The position numbers and the translations under genes were made by a program. DNA of 64,000 nt, from positions 124,001-188,000 of the forward strand of contig NZ_BAPT01000057.1 in NCBI RefSeq assembly GCF_025995235.1, written 5' to 3'. Positions 16,342-25,344 of this stretch are shown here, one piece after another. Under the pieces are notes generated by a model. The model made no database searches. It saw only the letters and a list, made by a program, of their open reading frames with translations, and had not been told where the DNA came from. Position 1 is the first letter of the stretch, and each line of letters starts with the position of its first letter. The DNA comes from Ameyamaea chiangmaiensis (GTDB lineage: Bacteria; Pseudomonadota; Alphaproteobacteria; Acetobacterales; Acetobacteraceae).

Positions 16342-18285
16342 ATGACAAGTTCAGCCGCGATTTTTGCAATCGCCGTTCTGGCCCCGCTGGGCGGATCGCT
16401 GATTGCGGGCTTGTTCGGCCGTATCATTGGTGATCGTCCGGCCCAGGCCATAACCATTGGTCTGATGGCTGCGGCCTGCGCCTCCGCCATCGCGACGCTG
16501 TTCAGCGGCGTGCCGCAGGACATGGGCACGGCCGTCGTGTCCCTGGGCCACTGGATCGACGCGGGCGGGTTCCACGCCAACTGGTCGCTGCGGGCGGATA
16601 TGCTCTCGCTGAGCATGGTGGCGATGGTGACCACCATTTCGCTGTGCGTTCACATTTACAGTGTCGGGTACATGAACCACGAGGAGATGCCGACCTATCG
16701 GTTCTTTTCGTATCTGTCGCTGTTCACCTTCGCGATGCTGATGCTGGTTACGTCGAACGACCTGATCCAGCTTTTCTTCGGCTGGGAAGGAGTGGGCCTC
16801 GTGTCCTATCTCCTGATTGGCTACTGGTATGACAAGCCCAGTGCGGTGGCCGCTGCGATCAAGGCCTTCGTGGTCAACCGCGTGGCGGACCTGTTTTTTC
16901 TGGTTGGTATCGCGCTGCTGTTCCTCCAGTTCGGTTCGGTGACATACGACAATATCTTTGCCGTCGTGCCGGCCCAGGTGGGGGCGACCTATCATCTGTT
17001 CGGTACTGACTGGCCTGTCTTCGAGGTGATCGGCACGCTTCTGTTCATCGGCGCGATGGGCAAGTCGGCGCAGCTCTTCCTGCACACGTGGCTGCCCGAC
17101 GCCATGGAAGGCCCGACGCCGGTATCGGCGCTGATTCATGCCGCGACGATGGTTACCGCCGGTGTGTTCCTGATGGCCCGGATGTCGCCGCTGCTTGAAT
17201 TCGCGCCGGGTACGAAGACGCTGATCGTGCTGATCGGTGGCACGACCTGCTTCTTTGCCGCGACCGTCGGGCTGGTCCAGCCGGACATCAAGCGCACGAT
17301 CGCCTATTCGACCTGTTCGCAGCTTGGCTACATGTTCATGGCGGCCGGTGTCGGCGTGTATCAGGCGTCGATCTTCCATCTGACGACGCACGCCTTTTTC
17401 AAGGCGCTTCTGTTCCTGGGCGCGGGCTCGGTCATCCATGCGATCCATGGCGAGCAGGACATGTTCAGGATGGGTGGCCTGTGGCGCAAGATCCCCTTCA
17501 CCTATGCGGTGATGTGGATCGGATCGCTGGCCCTCGCCGGGGTGTTCCCGTTCGCGGGCTACTGGTCCAAGGACGGAATCCTCGAAGCCATGTGGGCAGC
17601 CCAGAGCGGTCCGGCGACCTATGGCTGGGCAATGGGCGTTGTGACGGCGTTCATCACGGCGCTTTATAGCTGGCGTCTGATTTTCCTGGTGTTCCACGGC
17701 ACGCCGCGCGACGCGCACCTAAGCGAGCACGCGCATGAGGGCGGGATCGCGATCGTGTTGCCTCTGGGTATCCTGGGTGTCGGTGCCGTGCTTGCCGGTG
17801 TGTTGCTGGACCGGTTCTATATCGGCACGGCTCAGGCGCAGTTCTGGCAGGGCTCGATCGTCAATGGCGCGGGCGCGGCGGTCATGAACCGCATGGAAGA
17901 GGTTCCGGGCCTGATCGCGCTGGCGCCTTCGATCGCCGGCCTGCTGGGTATCGCGGTCGCGTATCTTGCTTACATGGCGCGGCCCGAGCTGCCGGCGTCC
18001 CTCGCACGGTCGTTGCGGCCGGTGTACCTGTTCCTGTTGAACAAATGGTATTTCGACGAGCTTTATGACGTGCTCTTCGTCCGTCCCTATCGCGCCCTGG
18101 CGCGCATCCTGTGGAAGGGCGCGGATGAGGGGGTCGTCGAGCAGGTGCCCGTCGGTCTTGCCCGCCTGACCGTCGGCACCGCGGTGCAGGCGGCCCGCAC
18201 GCAGAGCGGCTCGATCGCCATCTATGCTTTCACCATGCTGATCGGCCTCGTGGTTCTGACGACCACGCTGCTGTTCGTCCATTGA
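16342..18285 (+). CDS. nuoL: NADH-quinone oxidoreductase subunit L
   Basis: NuoL is the distal antiporter-like proton-pumping subunit, with a long lateral helix at its C-terminus. The N-terminal LFGWEGVGLVSYLLIGYWY has the channel glutamate, and KSAQLFLHTWLPDAMEGPTP has the conserved lysine and identifies NuoL rather than NuoM. The last 130 residues contain the lateral helix and anchor (LNKWYFDELYDVLFVRPYR). At 647 residues it is one complete NuoL, not a NuoL-NuoM fusion. nuoM is expected next but nuoN follows after 34 bases. Confidence 0.97.
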   Translation: MTSSAAIFAIAVLAPLGGSLIAGLFGRIIGDRPAQAITIGLMAAACASAIATLFSGVPQDMGTAVVSLGHWIDAGGFHANWSLRADMLSLSMVAMVTTISLCVHIYSVGYMNHEEMPTYRFFSYLSLFTFAMLMLVTSNDLIQLFFGWEGVGLVSYLLIGYWYDKPSAVAAAIKAFVVNRVADLFFLVGIALLFLQFGSVTYDNIFAVVPAQVGATYHLFGTDWPVFEVIGTLLFIGAMGKSAQLFLHTWLPDAMEGPTPVSALIHAATMVTAGVFLMARMSPLLEFAPGTKTLIVLIGGTTCFFAATVGLVQPDIKRTIAYSTCSQLGYMFMAAGVGVYQASIFHLTTHAFFKALLFLGAGSVIHAIHGEQDMFRMGGLWRKIPFTYAVMWIGSLALAGVFPFAGYWSKDGILEAMWAAQSGPATYGWAMGVVTAFITALYSWRLIFLVFHGTPRDAHLSEHAHEGGIAIVLPLGILGVGAVLAGVLLDRFYIGTAQAQFWQGSIVNGAGAAVMNRMEEVPGLIALAPSIAGLLGIAVAYLAYMARPELPASLARSLRPVYLFLLNKWYFDELYDVLFVRPYRALARILWKGADEGVVEQVPVGLARLTVGTAVQAARTQSGSIAIYAFTMLIGLVVLTTTLLFVH

Positions 18286-18319
18286 TCGCCCACGTAGCGG
18301 GCCGAGGCAGGTTGACGTC

Positions 18320-19747
18320 ATGAACTGGATCATCGCCTTTCCGGAGCTTGTGCTCACTCTCTGCGGGCTTGTCATTCTGACCGTCGGAGTGGTGCAGAAA
18401 AAGTCGACCAATCCGTTTGCGGCGTGCTCGATGCTGACCATCGCGGCCTTTGCGATCACGGGCTTTCTGGTGACCGTGTCGCCCGACGGAAGCGGTTATG
18501 AGCACGTGTTCGTCAATGACGGCTTCGCGCGGTTCATGAAGGTGCTATCGCTGATCGGGGGGGCGCTCGCCACGATCATGACGCTTTCGTATCGCGGCAC
18601 GTCAGGCGGCGGCCGGTTCGAACTGCCGGTGCTGATCCTGTTCTCGACGATCGGCACCATGCTGATGGCGTCGTCGGACAATATGATGACCCTGTTCGTC
18701 GGGCTGGAGCTGTCGTCGCTGGCGATCTACATCCTGTGCGCGTTCGACCGCGATTCCGTGGTGTCGTCGGAATCGGGCCTCAAGTATTTCATTCTCGGAT
18801 CATTGGCGTCCGGCCTGCTTCTGTATGGGATTTCGCTGACCTACGGGTATGGCGGCACGATGGAATACGGGGCGATACGCACCGTCCTGATCCAGTCGGG
18901 CGGTGCGTCGCTCGGTCTGATGCTCGGGATCGTGTTCCTGATCGCGGGCCTTGCCTTCAAGCTGTCGGCCGTGCCGTTCCACATGTGGACGCCCGATGTC
19001 TATCAGGGGGCTCCGACGCCGGTGACGGCCTATCTGGCAGGCGCGCCGAAAATCGCGACGTTCGCCCTGATCCTGCGGATCATGGCCGGTCCGTTCGGTG
19101 CACTGGCGCCGCAATGGCAACTGCTGATCGAGATGATCTCGGTCCTGTCGATGGTGTTCGGTTCTCTGGCCGCCATACCGCAGACCAACATCAAGCGTCT
19201 GATGGCATATTCATCGATCGGTCATATGGGTTATGCCCTGATGGGTCTGGCGGCGGCGACGCCAGGGGGCATTCGAGGAACATTGGTCTACCTGACCACC
19301 TACCTGTTCATGAACGTGGGTGTCTTCGCCGGTATCGCGGCCATGCGGCGCAAGGGGCACGAGACCACGGACATCGCCGATCTTTCTGGGCTGGGGCGCA
19401 CGTCGCCCGGATTGGCGCTGATGATGGCGATCTTCATGTTCAGCATGCTGGGGATGCCCCCGACAGCCGGTTTCTTCGGCAAGCTCATGGTGTTTTCCGC
19501 TGCTTACGGCGCCGGGCTGTATGGTCTGCTGGCGATCGGGGCGATCACCAGCGCGATCGGCGCGTATTATTACCTGCGTATCGTCAAGGTGATGTATTTC
19601 GATGCCTCGGCACCCGCGTTCGACACGCGGTCGCCGTCCCTCGCGTTCCTGTCGGTCAGCATGGGCATCGTGACCGCGCTGTTCGTCCTGGTCCTTGGTC
19701 CTGTGACCAGCGCCGCCCAGGCGGCCGCGAGCGCCCTGATTGGCTGA
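18320..19747 (+). CDS. nuoN: NADH-quinone oxidoreductase subunit N
   Basis: NuoN is the third antiporter-like subunit of the membrane arm, next to NuoK. The diagnostic NuoN motif SAVPFHMWTPDVYQGAP is near residue 218, with TNIKRLMAYSSIGHMGY near 290. NuoM would read FHTWLPDAH at that place, so this is not NuoM. About 14 transmembrane helices are visible in 475 residues, standard for NuoN. AGGTTGACGTC before the ATG gives a modest ribosome binding site. Its last bases overlap the birA start. Confidence 0.95.
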   Translation: MNWIIAFPELVLTLCGLVILTVGVVQKKSTNPFAACSMLTIAAFAITGFLVTVSPDGSGYEHVFVNDGFARFMKVLSLIGGALATIMTLSYRGTSGGGRFELPVLILFSTIGTMLMASSDNMMTLFVGLELSSLAIYILCAFDRDSVVSSESGLKYFILGSLASGLLLYGISLTYGYGGTMEYGAIRTVLIQSGGASLGLMLGIVFLIAGLAFKLSAVPFHMWTPDVYQGAPTPVTAYLAGAPKIATFALILRIMAGPFGALAPQWQLLIEMISVLSMVFGSLAAIPQTNIKRLMAYSSIGHMGYALMGLAAATPGGIRGTLVYLTTYLFMNVGVFAGIAAMRRKGHETTDIADLSGLGRTSPGLALMMAIFMFSMLGMPPTAGFFGKLMVFSAAYGAGLYGLLAIGAITSAIGAYYYLRIVKVMYFDASAPAFDTRSPSLAFLSVSMGIVTALFVLVLGPVTSAAQAAASALIG

Positions 19748-20507
19748 GGACGGTCTGGAAGCCACGCTATCCCCGCCGGGATGGCGTCTTCAGTGTTACA
19801 CCGCGCTCGGTTCGACGTCCGATGTCTGCAAGGAGGCGGCGGAACGGGGGGAGGCGGGCGGCCGGGCCGTGCTGGCCCGTGCACAGACTGCCGCGCGTGC
19901 CAGTCGCGGGCGCACCTGGCAGGAGCCGGAGGGTAATCTGGCGCTGTCGGCTCTGCTCCGGCCCCCCGCTGACGATCAGGCGGGCTACTGGCCGTTCATC
20001 GCGGCCCTTGCGTTTCACGACGGTTTGCGGGCCCAGGCCGGCGCGGCGGGGCGTTTGTCGCTCAAATGGCCCAACGACGTTCTTCTGGACGGTCGCAAGC
20101 TGGGCGGGATCCTGATCGAACGCGGGCTGGACGGCGCGGGCACCCCATGGATGGTGATCGGCTTCGGTGCCAATCTTCGCCATGTGCCTGACGTCCCGGG
20201 CCGCTCCGTGGCCTGTCTGGCCGAGACCGGGGCGCGGGCGCCGGACGCCGTGGCCGTCGCGTTGGACGTGCTACCGGCCCTGACGCGCTGGGAGGCGGTT
20301 GCGCGGGAACAGGGCTTCGGCGCCATACGTGCCGAATGGCTCGGCCGTGCGCACCCGATAGGCACGCCGCTTGCGGTTCGGTGTGGTACTGATTATGTAG
20401 AAGGTTCGTTCCAAGGTCTCGACGAGCAGGGGTTTCTGCTTCTTCGGTCGCCGGACGCCGGAATTCTCCGCATTTCCACGGGGGACGTGCTTCTGCTGGC
20501 ATCCTGA
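19740..20507 (+). CDS. birA: biotin--[acetyl-CoA-carboxylase] ligase
   Basis: This enzyme activates biotin with ATP and attaches it to the carboxyl carrier protein of acetyl-CoA carboxylase. The biotinyl-AMP loop is seen as ASRGRTWQEPEGNL, and the core motif KWPNDVLLDGRKLGGILIE is intact. It has no N-terminal winged-helix domain, so it is a class I ligase without repressor function. Length 255 residues. The likely start is the TTG at 19740, which overlaps the nuoN end by 8 bases. birA after nuoN is common in alphaproteobacteria. Confidence 0.93.
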   Translation: MAEDGLEATLSPPGWRLQCYTALGSTSDVCKEAAERGEAGGRAVLARAQTAARASRGRTWQEPEGNLALSALLRPPADDQAGYWPFIAALAFHDGLRAQAGAAGRLSLKWPNDVLLDGRKLGGILIERGLDGAGTPWMVIGFGANLRHVPDVPGRSVACLAETGARAPDAVAVALDVLPALTRWEAVAREQGFGAIRAEWLGRAHPIGTPLAVRCGTDYVEGSFQGLDEQGFLLLRSPDAGILRISTGDVLLLAS

Positions 20508-20529
20508 GGGTGACCCTCTGCCGGCATCA

Positions 20530-20790
20530 CGACCTCGTCGGTTCGTTCGCGGACAGTATCAGCGCATGGCCATCCGGGTCGGTGCATAGTCGGGGTATGG
20601 TCGCCCTCGGGCGCCACAAGCAAAGGGACAGAGGCATTTTCCAGGGCTGCGACGATGACCGTCGAGAGGACGCGCACACGATGACGACATGCCAAATAGG
20701 CGCGTTATCGGCCGCTCCGGCTCCGGCCGCAGATCCTGGCAAGGCCGTCGGGACGCAGGCATGTCGTGCCCGTATTTCACGAGACCAACG
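20530..20790 (-). pseudogene. VOC (glyoxalase/bleomycin resistance) family remnant
   Basis: In the 356 bases between birA and rnj, the minus strand carries pieces of a VOC-superfamily metal-binding fold in different frames: NAPIWHVVIVC, then VIVAALENASVPLLVAPEGD with HTPTM, then TDPDGHALILSANEP at the end. The order and spacing match the C-terminal half of a single-domain VOC protein, but at least two frameshifts separate the pieces and no start is seen. There is no other gene in this gap. The alternative is chance similarity, which the clear C-terminal DPDGH motif makes less likely. Confidence 0.55.
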
Positions 20791-20863
20791 TCATTCTGGC
20801 GCGACGCTTTTCGTGGCCAGCTGAAGATCACAACAATCGAAATGCAACAACAAAGGACTAACA

Positions 20864-22510
20864 ATGAGCGAAGCGCGTAGCGGTCTGGCCTTTCTGCCTC
20901 TGGGCGGAACGGGCGAGATCGGTATGAACCTGAACCTGTATCGACTGGACTCCACATGGCTGGCGGTCGACTGCGGTATCGGGTTCTCGGGAAATGACAC
21001 GCCGGAGGCCGAGGTTCTGATGCCCGACCCGGCGTTCATCGATGGGCACCGCAAGAATCTGGCTGGTCTCGTCATCACGCATGCGCACGAGGACCATATC
21101 GGCGCCATCGCGCATCTCTGGCCGCGTCTGGGCTGCCCGATCTATGCGACGCCTTTTGCAGCCGCGGTGATCCGCCGCAAGCTGACCGAGGCGCACCTCC
21201 AGCAGCAGGTCAAACTGCACACTATCCAGCCTGGCGGCACGTTCTCGGTCGGGCCGTTCGACATGGAGTTCATTCCCGTCACCCACTCGGTGCCGGAGGC
21301 CCAGGCGCTGGTCCTGCGCACTCCTTACGGCACGGTGCTGCATACGGGTGACTGGAAGATCGATCCGCAGCCGATGGTTGGACCGCCGTGCGATCTGGCG
21401 CGGTTCGAGGAGTTGGGGCGCGAAGGCGTTCTGGCGATGGTCTCCGACAGTACCAACTGCATGACCGAGGGCGATTCCGGGTCCGAGGTCTCGGTGCGGG
21501 CCAGCATGACCGAGTTGATCGGCAGCCTGTCCGGCCGCATCGCGGTGACCTGCTTTGCCAGCAACGTCGCGCGTGTCGAGACGATTGCCAAGGCGGCAGA
21601 AGCGGCGGGCCGGACGGTGGTTATCGTCGGCCGGTCGCTGCGTAATCTCGATCTCGCGGCGCGTGAGTGCGGCTATCTGCGCGATGTGGCGCCGTTCCTG
21701 TCCGAACAGGACGCCGCCGACATTCCTGATGACGAGTTGCTGATGATCGTCACGGGCAGCCAGGGCGAGCCGCGCTCGGCACTGTCGCGCATTGCCGCGG
21801 ACGCCCATCCGAACATTGAGCTCGGGGCCGGTGACACCGTCATTTACAGCAGTCGCATGATCCCGGGGAACGAGCAGGCCGTGATCGCCGTGCAGGACAA
21901 CCTGACGCGTCGTGGCGTCAAGGTTCTGACTGACCGCGACCATCTGGTGCACGTGTCCGGCCATGCGACCCGGGGCGACATCCGCAAGCTTTACGGTCTG
22001 GTGAAGCCCGCGCATGCCATTCCGGTGCATGGCGAGTGGCGTCACCTGACCACGCATGCCGCGTTGGCGAAGGAGATCGGCATCCCGGCGATCCTGCTGG
22101 AGGACGGGGATGTGCTCAACCTCGCGCCCGGCGCGATGGAGGTGGTCGATACGGCCCCGACGGGGCGCCTCGCGCTTGATGGCGGACGCCTGTTGCCGAT
22201 GACGGGCGGCGTTCTGGCCGCACGTCGGAAGATGCTGTTCAACGGCATGGTGCTGGGCAGCTTCGCCGTCGATGACGAAGGGTATGTGATTGGCCACCCG
22301 AAGGTCAGCGCGCCTGGTCTTCTGGACCACACGGACCCGGAAACCCAGCGGGTGACCAATGAGTTCGCGCTGGCGATCGACGAAATCCCCGACGAACTGC
22401 GTCGTGAGGACGACACGTTCCGTGACGCGGCCAAGACCGCCCTGCGGCGTGCCTTGGGACGCAAGTTGCAGAAGCGACCCCTGGTCGACGTCCATCTTCT
22501 GCGCGTCTGA
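20864..22510 (+). CDS. rnj: ribonuclease J
   Basis: RNase J is a metallo-beta-lactamase-fold exo- and endoribonuclease that matures rRNA and turns over mRNA. The zinc motif HAHEDHIGA gives His73, His75, Asp77 and His78, and the other motif residues lie in VTHSVPEAQA and LVHVSGHATRGD. The beta-CASP part and the C-terminal domain fill 548 residues, typical for the alphaproteobacterial enzyme. AAAGGAC lies 6-12 bases before the ATG. The upstream gap holds a pseudogene on the other strand. Confidence 0.95.
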   Translation: MSEARSGLAFLPLGGTGEIGMNLNLYRLDSTWLAVDCGIGFSGNDTPEAEVLMPDPAFIDGHRKNLAGLVITHAHEDHIGAIAHLWPRLGCPIYATPFAAAVIRRKLTEAHLQQQVKLHTIQPGGTFSVGPFDMEFIPVTHSVPEAQALVLRTPYGTVLHTGDWKIDPQPMVGPPCDLARFEELGREGVLAMVSDSTNCMTEGDSGSEVSVRASMTELIGSLSGRIAVTCFASNVARVETIAKAAEAAGRTVVIVGRSLRNLDLAARECGYLRDVAPFLSEQDAADIPDDELLMIVTGSQGEPRSALSRIAADAHPNIELGAGDTVIYSSRMIPGNEQAVIAVQDNLTRRGVKVLTDRDHLVHVSGHATRGDIRKLYGLVKPAHAIPVHGEWRHLTTHAALAKEIGIPAILLEDGDVLNLAPGAMEVVDTAPTGRLALDGGRLLPMTGGVLAARRKMLFNGMVLGSFAVDDEGYVIGHPKVSAPGLLDHTDPETQRVTNEFALAIDEIPDELRREDDTFRDAAKTALRRALGRKLQKRPLVDVHLLRV

Positions 22511-22780
22511 GACGCAAACGGGGGCGGGCCGGTTTATCCTGCCTCGCCCCCCGCTTCTGGACGCGTATTCCCTAAACCCGGCGGTGTGATCCGACTTCCG
22601 GTGACGCGCACGATAGGTGCGCACCGGGGGGCTTGTCACCCCGCTGCGGCCTCCTGCGCGTTCACACTTGCTTGTGCGTTGCGGCGGCGGGTTTTGCGCT
22701 GTCAGAGATATCGTCCCGGCGCGGGATGGTTTACATGCTGGTCACGTTCTTTTTCGTATCCCCTGCTTCTGGACGATAAC

Positions 22781-24097
22781 ATGCGGCTGTCACGCGCTTT
22801 TCTGGCGACCCTCAAGGAAAACCCGGCGGAGGCGCAGATCGTCTCGCACCGCCTGATGCTGCGCGCGGGCCTTGTGCGCCAGACGGCCGCGGGGATTTAT
22901 GCATGGTTACCGGCCGGGCTGCGGGTGCTGCGTAACATCAGCCAGATCGTGCGCGAGGAACAGGACGCGCTCGGGGCACAGGAAGTGCTGATGCCCACGC
23001 TCCAGCCGGCCGATCTGTGGAAGCGCTCGGGGCGCTACGACGCCTACGGCCCGGAAATGCTGCGTATTCGCGATCGGCACGAGCGCGACCTGCTGTATGG
23101 ACCGACGAATGAGGAGATGATCACCGATCTGTTTTCGCAGGCGGTGAAGTCCTATCGCGAACTGCCGCAGGTTCTCTACCACATTCAGTGGAAATTCCGC
23201 GACGAGGTGCGTCCGCGCTTCGGTGTGATGCGCGGGCGTGAGTTCCTGATGAAGGACGCCTACAGCTTCGACGCAAGCTACGATGATGCTGTGGCCACCT
23301 ATCGTCGCATGATGCTGGCCTATCTGCGCACGTTCCAGAGGCTTGGCGTCAAAGCCATTCCGATGGTAGCCGACACGGGTCCGATTGGTGGCGATCTGAG
23401 CCATGAGTTTCTGATCCTTGCCCCTACCGGCGAGAGCGGCGTGTTCTTCGATGCGGGGTTCGAGGAACAGGACTGGCTGGCCGAACAGGTCGACACGGAC
23501 GATCACGCGTCGCTCGGCCGCTTTTTCGAGCGGATGACGTCCTTCTATGCCGCGACCGACGAAAAGCACGACGAGGCCGCGTGGGACCACGTGCCGGCCG
23601 ACCGTCGGCGCGAGGGACGGGGCATCGAGGTCGGACACATCTTCTATTTCGGCCGGAAATATACTGAATCGATGGGCGTCAGCGTTACGGGGCCGGATGG
23701 CGAGGCGTTCCACCCCGAAATGGGCTCCTACGGGATTGGTGTGTCGCGTCTGGTGGGTGCGATCATCGAAGCCAGCCACGACGATAACGGCATTATCTGG
23801 CCGGATGAGGTCGCGCCGTATCGCGCCGCGATCCTGAACCTGAAAGCCGGCGATGCGGCATGCGATTCCGTGTGCGAAGCGCTGTATGCCAGTGATCCGG
23901 ACAACCTTCTCTATGACGACCGTGGCGAGCGGGCGGGTGTGAAGTTCGCCGACGCCGACCTGATGGGGCACCCGTGGCAGATCATCGTGGGTCCGCGTGG
24001 GGCTGCGGCGGGGACGGTTGAACTGAAGCGCCGTTCGACCGGCGAGCGTATCGAGGTGCCGGTGGCCGACGCACTGGCGCGGATCGCGAAGGCCTGA
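22781..24097 (+). CDS. proS: prolyl-tRNA synthetase, short (alphaproteobacterial) type
   Basis: This class II enzyme charges tRNA-Pro. The N-terminal catalytic core shows motif 1 (LMLRAGLVRQTAAGIYAWLP), motif 2 with FRDEVRPRFGVMRGREFLMK and motif 3 (GIGVSRLVGAI), and the anticodon-binding domain ends the protein. At 438 residues it lacks the Ala-tRNA editing insertion found in the long bacterial type. The ATG at 22781 gives the conserved start MRLSRAFLATLKENP; earlier in-frame starts back to 22586 add unconserved residues. The 270 bases upstream hold a GC-rich imperfect inverted repeat near 22518-22550 and no gene. Confidence 0.95.
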   Translation: MRLSRAFLATLKENPAEAQIVSHRLMLRAGLVRQTAAGIYAWLPAGLRVLRNISQIVREEQDALGAQEVLMPTLQPADLWKRSGRYDAYGPEMLRIRDRHERDLLYGPTNEEMITDLFSQAVKSYRELPQVLYHIQWKFRDEVRPRFGVMRGREFLMKDAYSFDASYDDAVATYRRMMLAYLRTFQRLGVKAIPMVADTGPIGGDLSHEFLILAPTGESGVFFDAGFEEQDWLAEQVDTDDHASLGRFFERMTSFYAATDEKHDEAAWDHVPADRRREGRGIEVGHIFYFGRKYTESMGVSVTGPDGEAFHPEMGSYGIGVSRLVGAIIEASHDDNGIIWPDEVAPYRAAILNLKAGDAACDSVCEALYASDPDNLLYDDRGERAGVKFADADLMGHPWQIIVGPRGAAAGTVELKRRSTGERIEVPVADALARIAKA

Positions 24098-25344
24098 TGT
24101 TCGGGTCGTTCGAACGGGCGGTCGCCGGACGGTACCTGCGCGCCCGGCGGGGTGAACGCTTCGTCTCCGTCATTGCGATTTTCTCGCTGATCGGCATTGC
24201 CCTGGGCGTTGCCACGCTGATCATCGTCATGGCGGTGATGAACGGCTTCAAGTCCGATCTGCTGAACCGTTTTGTCGGGCTGAACGGCGACCTGTCGATT
24301 TACGGACCCGGACAGCACCTGAGCGAGTATGATGCGCTTGCGGGGATCGCGCGCCGTGTGCCCGGCGTGACGGCCGTCATCCCGTCCGTCGACGGGCAGG
24401 TGCTGCTGAGCGCCGGCACGTTCAGCGGCGCGGGCATCGTGCGTGGCGTGTCGGCCGAGGGGCTGAAAACCCTGCATGCCATCAGCGATTCGATCGTCGA
24501 TGGCACGCTCGACAATTTTCGGGGGGACGATGCGATCGCGATTGGTGCGTCGCTGGCGGCGAAGACCGGCCTGACGGTGGGTGGCAAGCTGACCCTGATC
24601 TCTCCCAATGGTGCCGCGACGATCATGGGAACGGTGCCGCGCGTGCGTGCCTACCGGATCGTGGCGATCTTTGATGCGGGCGTGAACGATTACAATTCTT
24701 CCTATGTCTTCATGCCGTTGCAGGCCGCGCAGGTCTATTTCCAGATGCCGCATGAGGTCTCGCAGATCCAGATTTCGACGGTCGATCCTGTGAACGTGCA
24801 GCCTGTGACACGGGCTATTGCGAATGCGGTCGATAATCCGGGCCTCCGCGTCCTGGACTGGACACAGAGCAACAACGCGTTCCTTGGTGCCGTGCAGGTC
24901 GAGCAGAACGTCATGTTCCTGATCCTGACGCTGATTATTCTTGTGGCTGCTTTCAATGTGATCTCGTCGCTGATCATGATGGTCAAGGACAAGACGCGTG
25001 ACATCGCCGTTCTGCGCACCATGGGCGCGACGCGTGGGGCGGTGATGCGAATCTTTCTGATGTGCGGGGCTTCGGTGGGTGTGACAGGCACGGTCGCCGG
25101 TACGATCCTGGGCGTCGTGTTCTGTATGAACATCGAACGGATAAGGCAGTTTTTGCAACGGATCACCGGCACCAACTTGTTCAATCCCGAGGTCTACTAC
25201 CTGGAGCATCTGCCGGCGAAACTCGTCTGGGGGCAGGTGACCGAGGTGATTCTGATGGCGCTCTTGCTGTCGTTGCTGGCCACCCTGTATCCATCCTGGC
25301 GCGCTGCGCGCACCGATCCGGTGGAAGCCCTTCGCCATGAGTGA
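24097..25344 (+). CDS. lolC: lipoprotein-releasing ABC transporter permease (LolC/LolE family)
   Basis: This inner-membrane permease works with LolD to lift outer-membrane lipoproteins out of the inner membrane onto LolA. It has the family layout: an N-terminal helix (SVIAIFSLIGIALGVATLIIV, about residues 23-43) followed by the MNGFKSDLL segment, a large periplasmic domain and three C-terminal helices of the FtsX type. The 415-residue length is normal. Alphaproteobacteria often have one such protein acting as a homodimer, so lolC and lolE cannot be told apart. It overlaps the proS stop by one base and lolD by 8 bases. Confidence 0.92.
   Translation: MFGSFERAVAGRYLRARRGERFVSVIAIFSLIGIALGVATLIIVMAVMNGFKSDLLNRFVGLNGDLSIYGPGQHLSEYDALAGIARRVPGVTAVIPSVDGQVLLSAGTFSGAGIVRGVSAEGLKTLHAISDSIVDGTLDNFRGDDAIAIGASLAAKTGLTVGGKLTLISPNGAATIMGTVPRVRAYRIVAIFDAGVNDYNSSYVFMPLQAAQVYFQMPHEVSQIQISTVDPVNVQPVTRAIANAVDNPGLRVLDWTQSNNAFLGAVQVEQNVMFLILTLIILVAAFNVISSLIMMVKDKTRDIAVLRTMGATRGAVMRIFLMCGASVGVTGTVAGTILGVVFCMNIERIRQFLQRITGTNLFNPEVYYLEHLPAKLVWGQVTEVILMALLLSLLATLYPSWRAARTDPVEALRHE

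Noticed and set aside
18320..19747. The gene after nuoL as a possible nuoM
   Set aside because: The motif SAVPFHMWTPDVYQGAP and the 475-residue length are those of NuoN; NuoM would read FHTWLPDAH.
18736..20115. 459-residue plus-strand open frame overlapping nuoN and birA
   Set aside because: It is a shifted frame of nuoN and birA with Arg-rich low-quality sequence.
20393..20695. 100-residue minus-strand open frame as an intact VOC protein
   Set aside because: It contains only one piece of the VOC pattern; the rest of the motif lies in another frame, so it is treated as a pseudogene.
20858..22639. 593-residue open frame on the minus strand
   Set aside because: Antisense shadow of rnj; the sense frame has the complete metallo-beta-lactamase motifs.
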